Assembly: GCA_947503525.1 (NCBI GenBank)
Contig: CANNEA010000001.1
Span: 558,001 to 622,000, forward strand
DNA from: an uncultured Carboxylicivirga sp.
Lineage (GTDB): Bacteria > Bacteroidota > Bacteroidia > Bacteroidales > Marinilabiliaceae
DNA: 64,000 bases
Reading direction: 5' to 3'
Shown here: piece by piece, positions 18,041 through 26,757 of the stretch
Position numbering within the stretch: position 1 is the first letter of the stretch
How the letters are laid out: every line of letters begins with the position of its first letter
Notes under the pieces: generated by a model
Told to the model about the DNA's origin: nothing
Seen by the model: the letters and a program-made list of their open reading frames with translations, nothing else
The model's database searches: none
Translations under genes and position numbers: made by a program

Positions 18041-19060
18041 TTACTTGTAGAAGCGTTTCCCTTTTTTGAAAACAAGGCGTTTTTCTAATTCTTCTTTTTC
18101 ATCTGGGGAAGCCATGATATATGTCTGGCAATCACTTCCACAGCAGCCTTCGTTCTTTTGTCTGCATGATTCACATTGGATAAACAGAAGGTTGCAACGA
18201 ATGTTGGCGCAGTTCGTGTGGGTATCGCAAGTTTCACCGCATTGGTGACATTTGCTTATTACATCATCACTAATGCGTTCACCCAAACGGTTGTCAAACA
18301 CAAAGTTTTTTCCAATAAAGTTATTAGTTAAGTCTTCATTTTCAATTTGCCTCCTATAATCTATAATTCCTCCTAGTAATTGGTTGACGTCTGAGAAACC
18401 ATGATGTTTCAGGTAGGCACTGGTTTTCTCACAGCGTACTCCTCCTGTGCAATACAATAGAATTTTCTCGTCTTCTTTTCCCTTCAATTTATCTAGTACT
18501 TCAGGCAGCTCTTCTTTGAATGTTTCAGAATCGGGTAGGATAGAGTTTTTGAAATGACCAATTTCGCTTTCGTAATGATTGCGCATGTCAACAATTAGTG
18601 CGCCTTCATCCATAGCTTTATTCCATTCTTTGGCATTAAGGTGTTTACCAACATTTGAAACGTCATATTCGTTATGATTTAATCCATCAGCTACTATTTG
18701 TTTCCTGATTTTAATTTGCAGCTTAAGAAACGATTTGCCATCATCTTCCACCGCTATTTTAAAAGGTACATTTTCGAATTGAGGTAAAGATCTGAGATGA
18801 GATTCAAATTCAAGGAAGTTGTGCTCTGGAACACTCATTTGTGCATTGATTCCTTCTGTTGCCAAATAGATGCGTCCGTAACATAATAGTTTATCCCATT
18901 TTGCATAGAACTCATTCCGAAGTGCATCCGGGTTATCAATATTTATGTATTTATAGAAAGATACTGTAGTGCGTTTAAAAGTTTCACTGTCTAATCTTAA
19001 CTGTAATTCTTTAGGTCCAAGTTTGTTGTATAGTCCTTTGTTCTTGCTGTTCGGATCCAT
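18041..19060 (-). CDS. trhO: tRNA uridine-34 hydroxylase, rhodanese family
   Basis: A 339-residue TrhO (YceA) protein, which makes 5-hydroxyuridine at position 34 of certain tRNAs with molecular oxygen. The N-terminal ferredoxin-like domain contains ATEGINAQMSVPE, then a rhodanese domain carries Cys204 in YCTGGVRCEK. The C-terminal tail is rich in cysteine pairs (CHQCGETC, CESCRQ, CCGSDC), which looks like a metal-binding extension typical of longer family members. It stands alone downstream of thrS with its own probable promoter. Confidence 0.9.
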   Translation of the reverse strand: MDPNSKNKGLYNKLGPKELQLRLDSETFKRTTVSFYKYINIDNPDALRNEFYAKWDKLLCYGRIYLATEGINAQMSVPEHNFLEFESHLRSLPQFENVPFKIAVEDDGKSFLKLQIKIRKQIVADGLNHNEYDVSNVGKHLNAKEWNKAMDEGALIVDMRNHYESEIGHFKNSILPDSETFKEELPEVLDKLKGKEDEKILLYCTGGVRCEKTSAYLKHHGFSDVNQLLGGIIDYRRQIENEDLTNNFIGKNFVFDNRLGERISDDVISKCHQCGETCDTHTNCANIRCNLLFIQCESCRQKNEGCCGSDCQTYIMASPDEKEELEKRLVFKKGKRFYK

Positions 19061-19500
19061 TGTTTAAAATAATTTGCGCAAAAATAGTAATTGTTTTTAA
19101 AAGAGATAAAAAAATGCGAATATCTACAAAAGACATTTGCGCCTGTAGCTTATAGAATAGAAGTGTATTTTGCATTTATATGTCTCCGAATTTTCATGAT
19201 GAATCTGTAAGTGGCAGCAATATAGTCTTTAATGAGTATTGTACTTAGTTTTATACTGCTTTTAAATTATAAGTAGATAAAACAATAAAAGGTGTTTGTT
19301 GTTAAAAATGTATCAACAAAACAGAAAATAGGATGTTAAAGTCATTTATACATGATGGATTTTAATGAGATTGATAGGGAGATGTGTTTGCAGTTAGGTT
19401 ATTGGATGATTGGTGGGTGAGTTAAGTAGTATTATAAGCGTTGTGTATCTGATTGTTAAAGTTGAAAGGATTGGTCAAGAATGAATTATAACTTAAGCTA
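19061..19500. other. 440-base gene-free region between trhO and the tyrosine operon
   Basis: It separates two divergent starts, so it should hold both promoters. On the minus strand, TATTTTTG at 19079-19086 fits the -7 consensus for trhO. On the plus strand I found only a weak TATTTTG near 19172 and no matching -33 box. I see no RNA gene, repeat or coding frame. The unusual length suggests regulation of the downstream catabolic operon, but no operator is evident. Confidence 0.5.
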
Positions 19501-20199
19501 ATGAAGAAAGTAGTTGAAAATGCTAATGACTTAATGTATTTGTTAAAAAGCGGCATGACCATTATGTCTGGAGGTTTTGGTTTGTGTGGTATCCCTGAAA
19601 ATATGATTAATGCTGTATCAGATAGTGAACTTAAAGATCTAACGGTTATTTCGAATAATATAGGAGTAGATAATTTTGGTTTAGGTAAGTGGTTAACTAA
19701 ACGTCAGATTAAAAAAATACTTGCTTCATATGTTGGAGAAAATAAAGAGTTTGAAAGGATGTTAATAAATGGTGAGGTGGAGATGGAGTTTGTACCTCAG
19801 GGAACCTTAGCAGAACGAATTCGTGCAGGAGGTGCAGGAATACCGGCTTTTTATGTTGCTACAGGTGTAGGTACCGAAATTGCAGAAGGAAAAGAAACAA
19901 AAACATTCGATGGCAAAACCTATATTATGGAGCGTGGTTTAAAAGCCGACATTGCTTTGATCAAGGCCTGGAAAGGTGACGATGCCGGCAACTTGGTTTT
20001 TAAGGCAACAGCTCAAAATTTTAACACAGCTATGGCAATGGCTGGTAAAGTAACTATCGCAGAGGTTGAAGAAATTGTTCCAAGCGGTAGTCTTGATCCT
20101 AATCACATTCATGTACCCGGCATTTTTGTGCAACACATATTTGAAGGAAAGAATTATGAAAAACGAATTGAGCGTATAACCTTATCAAATCAAATTTAA
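19501..20199 (+). CDS. scoA: succinyl-CoA:3-ketoacid CoA transferase subunit A
   Basis: A 232-residue CoA transferase family I alpha subunit. It shows SGGFGLCGIPENMI at the glycine-rich CoA loop and FVPQGTLAERIRAGGAGIPAF in the middle. It pairs with the beta subunit two bases downstream. The enzyme moves CoA from succinyl-CoA to acetoacetate. As the first gene of an operon that degrades tyrosine to fumarate and acetoacetate, its job is probably to activate that acetoacetate so it can be split to acetyl-CoA. Confidence 0.9.
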   Translation: MKKVVENANDLMYLLKSGMTIMSGGFGLCGIPENMINAVSDSELKDLTVISNNIGVDNFGLGKWLTKRQIKKILASYVGENKEFERMLINGEVEMEFVPQGTLAERIRAGGAGIPAFYVATGVGTEIAEGKETKTFDGKTYIMERGLKADIALIKAWKGDDAGNLVFKATAQNFNTAMAMAGKVTIAEVEEIVPSGSLDPNHIHVPGIFVQHIFEGKNYEKRIERITLSNQI

Positions 20200-20201
20200 A
20201 T

Positions 20202-20858
20202 ATGGCGCTTACAAAAGAACAAATTGCTCAGCGAATTGCGCTTGAAATTAAAGATGGCTATTATATAAATTTGGGTATTGGTATTCCAACCTTAATAGCC
20301 AATTATATTCCAGATGATGTACATGTGACTTTACATTCAGAGAATGGACTATTAGGAATGGGGCCATTTCCTAGCGATGAAAATGTAGATGCTGATCTGA
20401 TTAATGCAGGAAAGCAAACAGTAACGGTTTTGCCTGACGGAGCCTTTTTTGATTCTTCCATGAGCTTTGCCATGATACGAGGTGGACACATTGACTTAAC
20501 TGTTTTGGGCGCTTTTGAAGTTTCAGAGGCGGGAGATATTGCCAGTTGGAAAATTCCTGGTAAGATGATTAAAGGAATGGGTGGAGCTATGGACTTGGTA
20601 GCTGCGGCTGATAATATAATAGTGGCTATGCAGCACACCAATAGAGCAGGAGAATCAAAACTCCTAAAGAAATGTACCCTTCCATTAACTGGGGCAAATT
20701 GTATAAAAAAGATAGTAACCGATTTAGCATTGCTCGAGCTTGATGAAAGGGGATTTGTATTGAAAGAGCGAGCGCCTGGGGTCAGTGTTGACCATATACA
20801 AAAATCGACTGAAGGAAATTTAATTATAGAAGGAGAGATTCCTGAAATGAAACTATAA
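20202..20858 (+). CDS. scoB: succinyl-CoA:3-ketoacid CoA transferase subunit B
   Basis: A 218-residue beta subunit. The catalytic glutamate is Glu47 in SENGLLGMGP, the family signature that forms the enzyme-CoA thioester. INLGIGIPTLIANY lies just before it and GGHIDLTVLGAFEVS later. Starts two bases after scoA; ends 18 bases before homogentisate dioxygenase. Acetate or butyrate transferases share the fold; the operon favours acetoacetate. Confidence 0.9.
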   Translation: MALTKEQIAQRIALEIKDGYYINLGIGIPTLIANYIPDDVHVTLHSENGLLGMGPFPSDENVDADLINAGKQTVTVLPDGAFFDSSMSFAMIRGGHIDLTVLGAFEVSEAGDIASWKIPGKMIKGMGGAMDLVAAADNIIVAMQHTNRAGESKLLKKCTLPLTGANCIKKIVTDLALLELDERGFVLKERAPGVSVDHIQKSTEGNLIIEGEIPEMKL

Positions 20859-20876
20859 ACCTCTAAATTAACATCA

Positions 20877-22034
20877 ATGCCTCATTATTATCAGCAAGGT
20901 AAAATTCCACCCAAAAGGCATACGGTTTACCGAAAACCAAATGGGGAACTCTATTCGGAGCAATTAATTTCAACAGAAGGTTTTTCGGATGTATCAACCC
21001 TGGCCTATCATTGTTATCCTCCAACGATGGTAAAATATATTGATGAACCTTATTCTGTTGCTCCAGAAGTGGCTATTGCTAAAAATATGCAGCATCGCAG
21101 TTTAAAGGGATATGAAGTTCCTGCTGTCGATGATTATCTCGAAAGTAGAGTGCCGGTTCTGGTAAACAACGATTTATATCTTTCTCTGGCGGCACCACGG
21201 AATAGTATGAAAGATTATTTCTTTAAAAACTCTCAAGCCGACGAAATTATTTTTATTCACAAAGGCTCAGGAATAGTAAAGACTATTTATGGCCACTTGC
21301 CATTTAAATATGGTGATCATGTGGTGATTCCAAGAGGAACAATTTATCAGGTTGAATTAGATAAGGAGGATAATCGCTTTTTTATAATTGAATCCTTCAG
21401 TCCAATTCGATATCCTAAACGGTACACAAATGACATGGGGCAATTATTGGAACATTCACCATATTGTGAGCGTGATATTATTCCTCCCGGAAACTTGGAA
21501 ACTCATGATGAAAAAGGCGATTTTAAAGTTTTGATTAAGAGGGATGATATGATACATCCATACCATATGGCCACACATCCATTCGATTTAATTGGGTGGG
21601 ACGGGTTTCATTATCCCTATATTTTTTCGATTCATAATTTCGAACCCATTACAGGCCGTGTGCACCAGCCCCCTCCGGTGCATCAAAGTTTTGAAGCACA
21701 TAATTTTGTGGTATGTGCTTTTGTCCCTCGCTTGTACGATTATCATCCCGATTCAATCCCGGCGCCTTATAATCATAGCAATGTGGATTCGGACGAGGTG
21801 CTGTATTATGTCGATGGCGATTTTATGAGTCGTAAATCGGTTGAAAAAGGTCAAATAACATTGCACCCAACCGGTATTCCTCATGGTCCTCATCCGGGAA
21901 CGGTGGAAAAAAGCATTGGTGCTAAGGGTACCGAAGAACTGGCTGTAATGGTGGATACATTTAAACCTTTAAAATTAACAAGACAAGCCTTGGAACTTGA
22001 AGATAAAGGCTATTACAAATCCTGGCTAACTTAA
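20877..22034 (+). CDS. hmgA: homogentisate 1,2-dioxygenase
   Basis: A 385-residue cupin-fold iron dioxygenase that opens the ring of homogentisate to maleylacetoacetate. The region PPPVHQSFEAHNF, HSNVDSDEVLYY and HPTGIPHGPHPG contains the His and Glu residues expected to bind iron in this family. It is shorter than the human enzyme (about 445), a size seen in many bacterial homologues. The second gene group of the tyrosine operon is hmgA then hppD, nine bases apart. Confidence 0.9.
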   Translation: MPHYYQQGKIPPKRHTVYRKPNGELYSEQLISTEGFSDVSTLAYHCYPPTMVKYIDEPYSVAPEVAIAKNMQHRSLKGYEVPAVDDYLESRVPVLVNNDLYLSLAAPRNSMKDYFFKNSQADEIIFIHKGSGIVKTIYGHLPFKYGDHVVIPRGTIYQVELDKEDNRFFIIESFSPIRYPKRYTNDMGQLLEHSPYCERDIIPPGNLETHDEKGDFKVLIKRDDMIHPYHMATHPFDLIGWDGFHYPYIFSIHNFEPITGRVHQPPPVHQSFEAHNFVVCAFVPRLYDYHPDSIPAPYNHSNVDSDEVLYYVDGDFMSRKSVEKGQITLHPTGIPHGPHPGTVEKSIGAKGTEELAVMVDTFKPLKLTRQALELEDKGYYKSWLT

Positions 22035-22043
22035 AATTAAAAA

Positions 22044-23147
22044 ATGAATACTCAATCAACAGATTTTCTCCCCATTGATGGTACTGATTTTGTAGAGTTT
22101 TATGTGGGTAATGCCAAGCAGGCAGCACATTACTATCAAACAGCATTTGGTTTTCAACCTTTAGCCTACAGAGGCTTGGAGACCGGAGATAAAGATAAAA
22201 CGTCTTATGTAATAAGGCAAGGTAAAATCACTTTTGTACTAACTACCCCTTTACGTCCTGATTCAGAAATTGCCGAACACATTCGTCAGCACGGTGATGG
22301 AGTTAAGTTTGTGGCCCTTTGGGTACCTGATGCTGTAAAATCCTATAAGGAAACAATAAAGCGTGGTGCGAAGTCATGGCAGGCTCCTGAAACTTATTCT
22401 GATGATAATGGATTAGTAAATATTGCTGGCATTCATACCTATGGTGAAACGGTTCATCTTTTTGTAGATCGTAAGGATTATAAAGGTGTCTTCTTGCCAG
22501 GCTTTATTGAATGGAAACCTGAATATCAACCGTCAACAACTGGATTAAAATATGTTGATCATATGGTTGGCAATGTGGGATGGAATGAAATGAATGTTTG
22601 GGCTAAATTCTATTCCGATGTAATGGGCTTTCAGCAAATTATATCCTTTGATGATAAAGATATCTCAACAGAATATTCGGCATTGATGAGTAAGGTGATG
22701 TCGAATGGAAACGGCCGAATTAAGTTCCCTATTAACGAACCTGCTGAAGGAAAAAAGAAGTCGCAGATAGAAGAGTATCTGGATTTTTATGGTGGTGCAG
22801 GTGTACAGCATGTAGCCATGGCAACGGATGATATTGTTAAAACGGTTAGGGAATTAAGAAGCAGAGGTGTTGAGTTTTTGACCATTCCTGATGCATATTA
22901 TCAAAACTTACTAAAGAGGGTAGGTGAGATAGATGAAGAGTTGAAGACCTTAATGGATTTGCGTATTTTGGTAGATAGGGATGATGAAGGCTACTTATTA
23001 CAAATTTTCACCAAACCTGTTGAAGACCGACCAACTGTGTTTTATGAAATAATTCAGAGAAAAGGGGCCACCTCATTTGGGAAAGGCAATTTTAAAGCTT
23101 TGTTCGAATCCATTGAATTGGAGCAAGAACGGAGGGGGACACTTTAG
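22044..23147 (+). CDS. hppD: 4-hydroxyphenylpyruvate dioxygenase
   Basis: A 367-residue two-domain vicinal-oxygen-chelate enzyme that converts 4-hydroxyphenylpyruvate to homogentisate. The iron ligands are all present: His173 in YVDHMVGN, His256 in VQHVAMATDDI and Glu335 in FYEIIQRKG. C-terminal KGNFKALFESIE also matches the family. It produces the substrate of hmgA just upstream and is followed 45 bases later by fahA. Confidence 0.94.
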   Translation: MNTQSTDFLPIDGTDFVEFYVGNAKQAAHYYQTAFGFQPLAYRGLETGDKDKTSYVIRQGKITFVLTTPLRPDSEIAEHIRQHGDGVKFVALWVPDAVKSYKETIKRGAKSWQAPETYSDDNGLVNIAGIHTYGETVHLFVDRKDYKGVFLPGFIEWKPEYQPSTTGLKYVDHMVGNVGWNEMNVWAKFYSDVMGFQQIISFDDKDISTEYSALMSKVMSNGNGRIKFPINEPAEGKKKSQIEEYLDFYGGAGVQHVAMATDDIVKTVRELRSRGVEFLTIPDAYYQNLLKRVGEIDEELKTLMDLRILVDRDDEGYLLQIFTKPVEDRPTVFYEIIQRKGATSFGKGNFKALFESIELEQERRGTL

Positions 23148-23192
23148 ATGTAAAACTTGGTGATTTTGATTTTATTAGAATAGATACAAAAA

Positions 23193-24458
23193 ATGAATAT
23201 AAAGCAAAAATCGTGGCTTGATGTCAAGTCGAATAGTGATTTTCCTATACAGAACCTACCATACGGAGTAGTGCAGTTGCCGACTAAGGAGGTGTTGGTT
23301 GCAACCCGAATTGGTGATGTTGTTATCAATTTAGCCAAATTGTATGACTTGGGCTACTTTAAAAGTATTCAGGAATTGGAGTCAAATGTATTTGATTCTA
23401 GTACGCTGAATAGTTTTATGAGTCAAGGTAGGGCTGTGTGGTCAAAAGTAAGAAAAGTACTAACCGACCTTTTTGATGAGAACAATGAGACTTTGAGAGA
23501 TAACGACGCTAATAGAACTCAGGCACTTTTTAATATCTCAGAGGTGAGTAATTTAATGCCGGTTGAAGTTGGTGATTATACCGACTTTTATTCAAGCATT
23601 GAGCATGCTACAAATGTAGGCATTATGTTTCGAGGTAAAGAAAATGCGCTTATGCCCAATTGGAAACATCTACCGGTAGGTTATCACGGACGTAGTTCAT
23701 CAATAGTAGTTAGTGGAACAAATATTCATCGACCAAAGGGGCAAATGAAACCAGCGCACCAGGACTTACCGGTTTTTGGTGCATCTAAGCTAATGGATTT
23801 CGAGTTGGAAATGGCTTTCATTACAGGAGGGCAAACACAACTCGGAGATACTATTCTTGTTGATAATGCTGAAGATTATATTTTTGGGATGGTGCTCTTT
23901 AATGATTTGTCAGCACGCGATATTCAAGCCTGGGAGTATGTTCCCTTAGGGCCTTTTTTGGGTAAGAGTTTTGGTTCTGTAGTATCTCCGTGGATTGTAA
24001 CTTTGGATGCATTGGATTATTTTAGAACTCAATCACCTCAGCAAGACCCAGAGGTTCTGCCGTATCTTCAATCAAGCGGTGAGCGAAGTTTTGATATTAA
24101 TCTGGAAGTAATTTTGCAACCTGAAAATGGTGTGGAAAATCTGATTTGTGAATCGAATCATAAGTACTTGTATTGGAATATTAGTCAACAATTGGCCCAT
24201 CAAAGCGTAAATGGGTGTAATATAAATGTGGGCGATATGTATGCTTCGGGCACCATAAGTGGTCCAAAAGAAAATAATTATGGATCGATGCTGGAGCTCA
24301 GTTGGAGAGGATCAAAACCTATTCAATTATCCGATGGGACAGACCGAAAGTTTATTAGCGATAATGATACCATTATTATGAAAGGGCATTGTGAAAAGAA
24401 TGGATTGCGTATCGGTTTTGGTGAGTCAGTTTGTAAGATTTTACCCGCAAAACAGTAA
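23193..24458 (+). CDS. fahA: fumarylacetoacetase
   Basis: A 421-residue fumarylacetoacetase, which splits fumarylacetoacetate into fumarate and acetoacetate, the last step of tyrosine breakdown. It has the short N-terminal SH3-like domain and the metal-binding catalytic domain: VGDYTDFYSSIEHATN, HLPVGYHGRSSSIV and LFNDLSARDIQAWEYVPLG. Full length for the eukaryote-like family. Four bases separate its stop from the next gene. Confidence 0.94.
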   Translation: MNIKQKSWLDVKSNSDFPIQNLPYGVVQLPTKEVLVATRIGDVVINLAKLYDLGYFKSIQELESNVFDSSTLNSFMSQGRAVWSKVRKVLTDLFDENNETLRDNDANRTQALFNISEVSNLMPVEVGDYTDFYSSIEHATNVGIMFRGKENALMPNWKHLPVGYHGRSSSIVVSGTNIHRPKGQMKPAHQDLPVFGASKLMDFELEMAFITGGQTQLGDTILVDNAEDYIFGMVLFNDLSARDIQAWEYVPLGPFLGKSFGSVVSPWIVTLDALDYFRTQSPQQDPEVLPYLQSSGERSFDINLEVILQPENGVENLICESNHKYLYWNISQQLAHQSVNGCNINVGDMYASGTISGPKENNYGSMLELSWRGSKPIQLSDGTDRKFISDNDTIIMKGHCEKNGLRIGFGESVCKILPAKQ

Positions 24459-24462
24459 TGCT

Positions 24463-25347
24463 ATGTTAGAAATTATACCATCTGAGCTGCCTGTTGCTAA
24501 AATGTTTGGTTACTTAACAGGATGTGTTGCGCCTAGGCCAATTGCATTTGCAAGTACAGTAGATAAGGATGGACGGCCAAATTTATCACCATTTAGTTTC
24601 TTTAATGTATTTGGCGCTAATCCTCCAATTCTTGTATTTTCTCCATCTCGAAAAGGGCGCGATAATACCACCAAACATACCTTTGACAATGTAAAAGAGG
24701 TGCCGGAGGTGGTGATTAACATGGTCAACTATTCGATGGTTAATCAAGTAAGTTTGTCGAGTAATGAGTTTGCCAAGGGCGTGAATGAATTTGAAAAAGC
24801 TGGATTTACTGCTGTTGGAAGTAGTATGGTTAAGCCTTCACGGGTTAAGGAATCACCCGCCCAGTTTGAATGCAAAGTTCTGAACGTCATTGAGACAGGA
24901 AGTGAAGGGGGAGCGGGGAACCTGGTTGTTTGTGAGATTTTGAAAATACATATTGATGAAAGTATTCTGGACGAACAGGGCAATGTTGATCCTCATAAGG
25001 CCGATTGGGTTGCACGCATGGGTAAAGACTTCTATTGTCGTGCCTCCGGAGAAGCCGTTTTTGAAGTGGAGAAACCCGGGATGACTGTTGCAATGGGCTG
25101 GGATAAATTGCCAGAATATATTATTTCAAGTGAGGTGTTAACAGGAAATGATTTAGGCTTATTGGCTAACTTACCTGAATTGCCTTCTCACGATGAGGTG
25201 ATTCAATTCAGAACCGAAATTGATTATGAACGATTGAAGTCCAGAATGTCAAAAGCCGTATTGCGAAAAGAAATCCATAAGATTTCAAAGCAGTATATAA
25301 GGAAAGGCGAAATTAAGAAGGCCTTGGCTATAAGTATAGAATTTTAA
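24463..25347 (+). CDS. flavin reductase-like FMN-binding protein
   Basis: A protein of 294 residues from the ATG at 24463. The frame extends upstream into fahA, but that part is out of frame with fahA and is not coding. The first 200 residues form a flavin reductase-like split barrel: GCVAPRPIAFASTVDKDG, NLSPFSFFNVFGANPP and SRKGRDNTTKHT. The last 90 residues are a helical extension of unknown role. It ends the tyrosine operon. Family members bind FMN and some reduce flavin or act on small molecules; the role in this pathway is not known. There is no maleylacetoacetate isomerase in the operon, so this protein is the only unassigned member. Confidence 0.8.
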   Translation: MLEIIPSELPVAKMFGYLTGCVAPRPIAFASTVDKDGRPNLSPFSFFNVFGANPPILVFSPSRKGRDNTTKHTFDNVKEVPEVVINMVNYSMVNQVSLSSNEFAKGVNEFEKAGFTAVGSSMVKPSRVKESPAQFECKVLNVIETGSEGGAGNLVVCEILKIHIDESILDEQGNVDPHKADWVARMGKDFYCRASGEAVFEVEKPGMTVAMGWDKLPEYIISSEVLTGNDLGLLANLPELPSHDEVIQFRTEIDYERLKSRMSKAVLRKEIHKISKQYIRKGEIKKALAISIEF

Positions 25348-25363
25348 AAGTTTAGGCAAATAA

Positions 25364-25390
25364 AATGGGGACTCCAACGGAATCCCCATT
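25364..25390. terminator. hairpin between the convergent tyrosine operon and tldE
   Basis: AATGGGGA pairs with TCCCCATT around an 11-base loop; AT-rich sequence follows on both sides but without a long T-run. Position between two converging genes supports a two-way terminator. Confidence 0.6.
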
Positions 25391-25409
25391 ATTATATTGG
25401 CTAGTTTTT

Positions 25410-26729
25410 CTATAATCCGCTAAAGTCAATGTCGTTAAATAACATTGTTGGACTAAGCATACTCGAATATTTATACGGATCATTACCCAATTCAGCTAAC
25501 TTTTGCCAAAATAGATTAGCATTGCCTGAGATATTCATTTCGTTAACTGGTTTAACTAATTGACCATTCTCAACAAGGAATCCTGAAACACCAAATGAGA
25601 AATCACCAGTAGTTGAATTTGAATTTCCGCCATTAAAAGAAGTCACAAAAATACCCTTCTTTATATCTTTAACAATGGCATCGTAATTTCTCTTGCCAAG
25701 GTCAAAGCGTATATTAGATGTGCGACCACCGTTAGGTTGCATGCCTAATTTCTTACCATAATAATTATCAATGTAGTATTGCTTCAGAACTCCTTTTTCA
25801 ATCATAACACGTTCTTTTGATGCAATACCTTCGCCATCGTATAAGCGCGAACCAAATCCGCCTTCAATAAATGGATCGTCGATTACGGTTAAAGCAGGTG
25901 ATGCAATTTGCTTACCTAACATACCTTCCAGGTAAGAACTTTTTTGTTGTAAAGCTCTGGCTGACATCGGACCAACAAACATATACAATAGGCGACCAAC
26001 CGAACGGTTTTCGATCAGCATATCGTATTTACCTGATTTAATTTTAGTTTGACCCAATTTTCGAATTGCATTTTGGGCAGCCTGCTTTCCGAGTTCGTCT
26101 GTAGTGGGCATGGTCTTGTAAAAACGACTTCCTCCCCAGTGGTATCCTTCCGGACGAGCATCTGCATCCTTAACAGTTACTTCGCCACCAGCCCAAAATG
26201 AGGTAGAAACGCGTTCGCCAACAAAACCATTACTATGTACTTTAACGCTTTCAGAATAGTCATCGCTATAACCACCGGTTGCAGATATTATTTTATCACT
26301 TTGTGCACGAGCTACATTTTCAATATCCTTCGCGATTTTTACTTTTTCTTCAGGGTTAACACTAATGTACCCTCTATCTTCAATTTTAAGATCTTTTTCC
26401 AGATTTTCCGGATATAATGATGGATCAGGTAGTTCCCTATATTCGTCTGCAGTTAGGTATTTAGTTGCTTCCACTGCTTCTTTAACAAATTTCTGCAGAT
26501 CTTTCTTGTTTAAATTATTTGTTGAATGACCTGAATATTTGTGGTCGCGATAGATATTAAGAGAAAGACCATTGGTTGTTGATTCTTTAATTTTCTCTAT
26601 TTTTTGCTCGCGTACTTCAATTTCAACCGATCTGGAATTATATACCGATGCAGCAACTTCTGACGCACCTTGCTTTTTTGCATATTCAACGGCCCAAATG
26701 GCCATGTCTTTACGTTCTTTAGTATTCAT
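25410..26729 (-). CDS. TldD/PmbA family metalloprotease subunit (TldE-like)
   Basis: A 439-residue protein of the TldD/PmbA family, lacking the HExxxH zinc motif, so it corresponds to the non-catalytic TldE (PmbA) partner. Typical stretches are MSARALQQKSSYLEGMLGKQ, IDDPFIEGGFGSRLYDGEG and MLSPTMLFNDIDFSG at the end. No signal peptide is visible: the start MNTKERKDMAIWAVEYAKKQ is a soluble helix. In other bacteria TldD and TldE form a heterodimeric peptidase that trims unfolded peptides such as microcin B17 and CcdA. It starts 28 bases after the exported-looking TldD. Confidence 0.9.
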   Translation of the reverse strand: MNTKERKDMAIWAVEYAKKQGASEVAASVYNSRSVEIEVREQKIEKIKESTTNGLSLNIYRDHKYSGHSTNNLNKKDLQKFVKEAVEATKYLTADEYRELPDPSLYPENLEKDLKIEDRGYISVNPEEKVKIAKDIENVARAQSDKIISATGGYSDDYSESVKVHSNGFVGERVSTSFWAGGEVTVKDADARPEGYHWGGSRFYKTMPTTDELGKQAAQNAIRKLGQTKIKSGKYDMLIENRSVGRLLYMFVGPMSARALQQKSSYLEGMLGKQIASPALTVIDDPFIEGGFGSRLYDGEGIASKERVMIEKGVLKQYYIDNYYGKKLGMQPNGGRTSNIRFDLGKRNYDAIVKDIKKGIFVTSFNGGNSNSTTGDFSFGVSGFLVENGQLVKPVNEMNISGNANLFWQKLAELGNDPYKYSSMLSPTMLFNDIDFSGL

Positions 26730-26757
26730 TTTGTGTTCATTTATGGATTAGACAAGA

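Noticed and set aside
19061-19500. A hidden RNA gene or riboswitch
   Set aside because: No conserved stem series or terminator-like hairpin is visible by eye; cannot be excluded without a covariance model search.
24391-24462. Longer start of the flavin reductase-like gene inside fahA
   Set aside because: This would overlap fahA in another frame; the ATG at 24463 gives a start matching the family and a four-base gap.
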